Source: an uncultured Neomegalonema sp. (GTDB taxonomy: Bacteria; Pseudomonadota; Alphaproteobacteria; Rhodobacterales; Rhodobacteraceae). Taken from it: a DNA stretch of 6,579 nt. Location: contig CALFWP010000045.1 of assembly GCA_937927905.1 (NCBI GenBank), positions 1 to 6,579 of the forward strand. Reading direction: 5' to 3'. A program made the position numbers and the translations under genes. Shown here piece after piece: positions 6,579 through 6,579 of this stretch. The notes below the pieces were generated by a model. The model made no database searches and had not been told where the DNA came from. It worked only from the letters and a program-made list of their open reading frames with translations. Position 1 is the stretch's first letter. Each line of letters begins with the position of its first letter.

Positions 6579-6579
6579 T

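Overview
The window looks like a chromosomal segment of an alphaproteobacterium of moderate GC content. The best evidence is a PpiD-type periplasmic folding factor placed directly upstream of trpE, an arrangement I know from alphaproteobacterial genomes. The protein sequences themselves also fit that group. I cannot name a genus. I see no tRNA, rRNA, CRISPR array, insertion sequence or phage gene.

Layout, left to right. Positions 1-1503 (minus) hold almost all of trpE, anthranilate synthase component I, cut by the left edge just before its C-terminus. Positions 1508-3439 (minus) hold a complete ppiD-like gene for a membrane-anchored SurA_N/parvulin protein. Only 4 bases separate its stop from the GTG start of trpE, so the two are almost certainly one operon transcribed leftward. 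Positions 3440-3634 are a 195-base divergent intergenic region that should carry the promoters for both directions. Positions 3635-5245 (plus) hold a 536-residue protein with a START/SRPBCC-like N-terminus, a DUF5939-like middle with a CxxC...CxxC zinc ribbon, and a C-terminal remnant of a class III nucleotide cyclase. After a 22-base convergent gap, positions 5268-6578 (minus) hold the C-terminal part of a tandem-ATPase peptide ABC transporter subunit, which runs off the right edge.

How the genes relate. trpE commits chorismate to tryptophan synthesis. ppiD helps fold proteins emerging from the Sec translocon and has no metabolic link to trpE, so the pairing is a conserved operon rather than a pathway. 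The ABC ATPase would power di-/oligopeptide import and has its own upstream neighbours outside the window. The least understood gene is the one at 3635-5245. Its cyclase fold is recognisable, but the residues needed for catalysis appear to be lost, so I read it as a possible ligand- or nucleotide-sensing pseudo-cyclase. It is the best candidate for new biology here; the rest of the window is ordinary.
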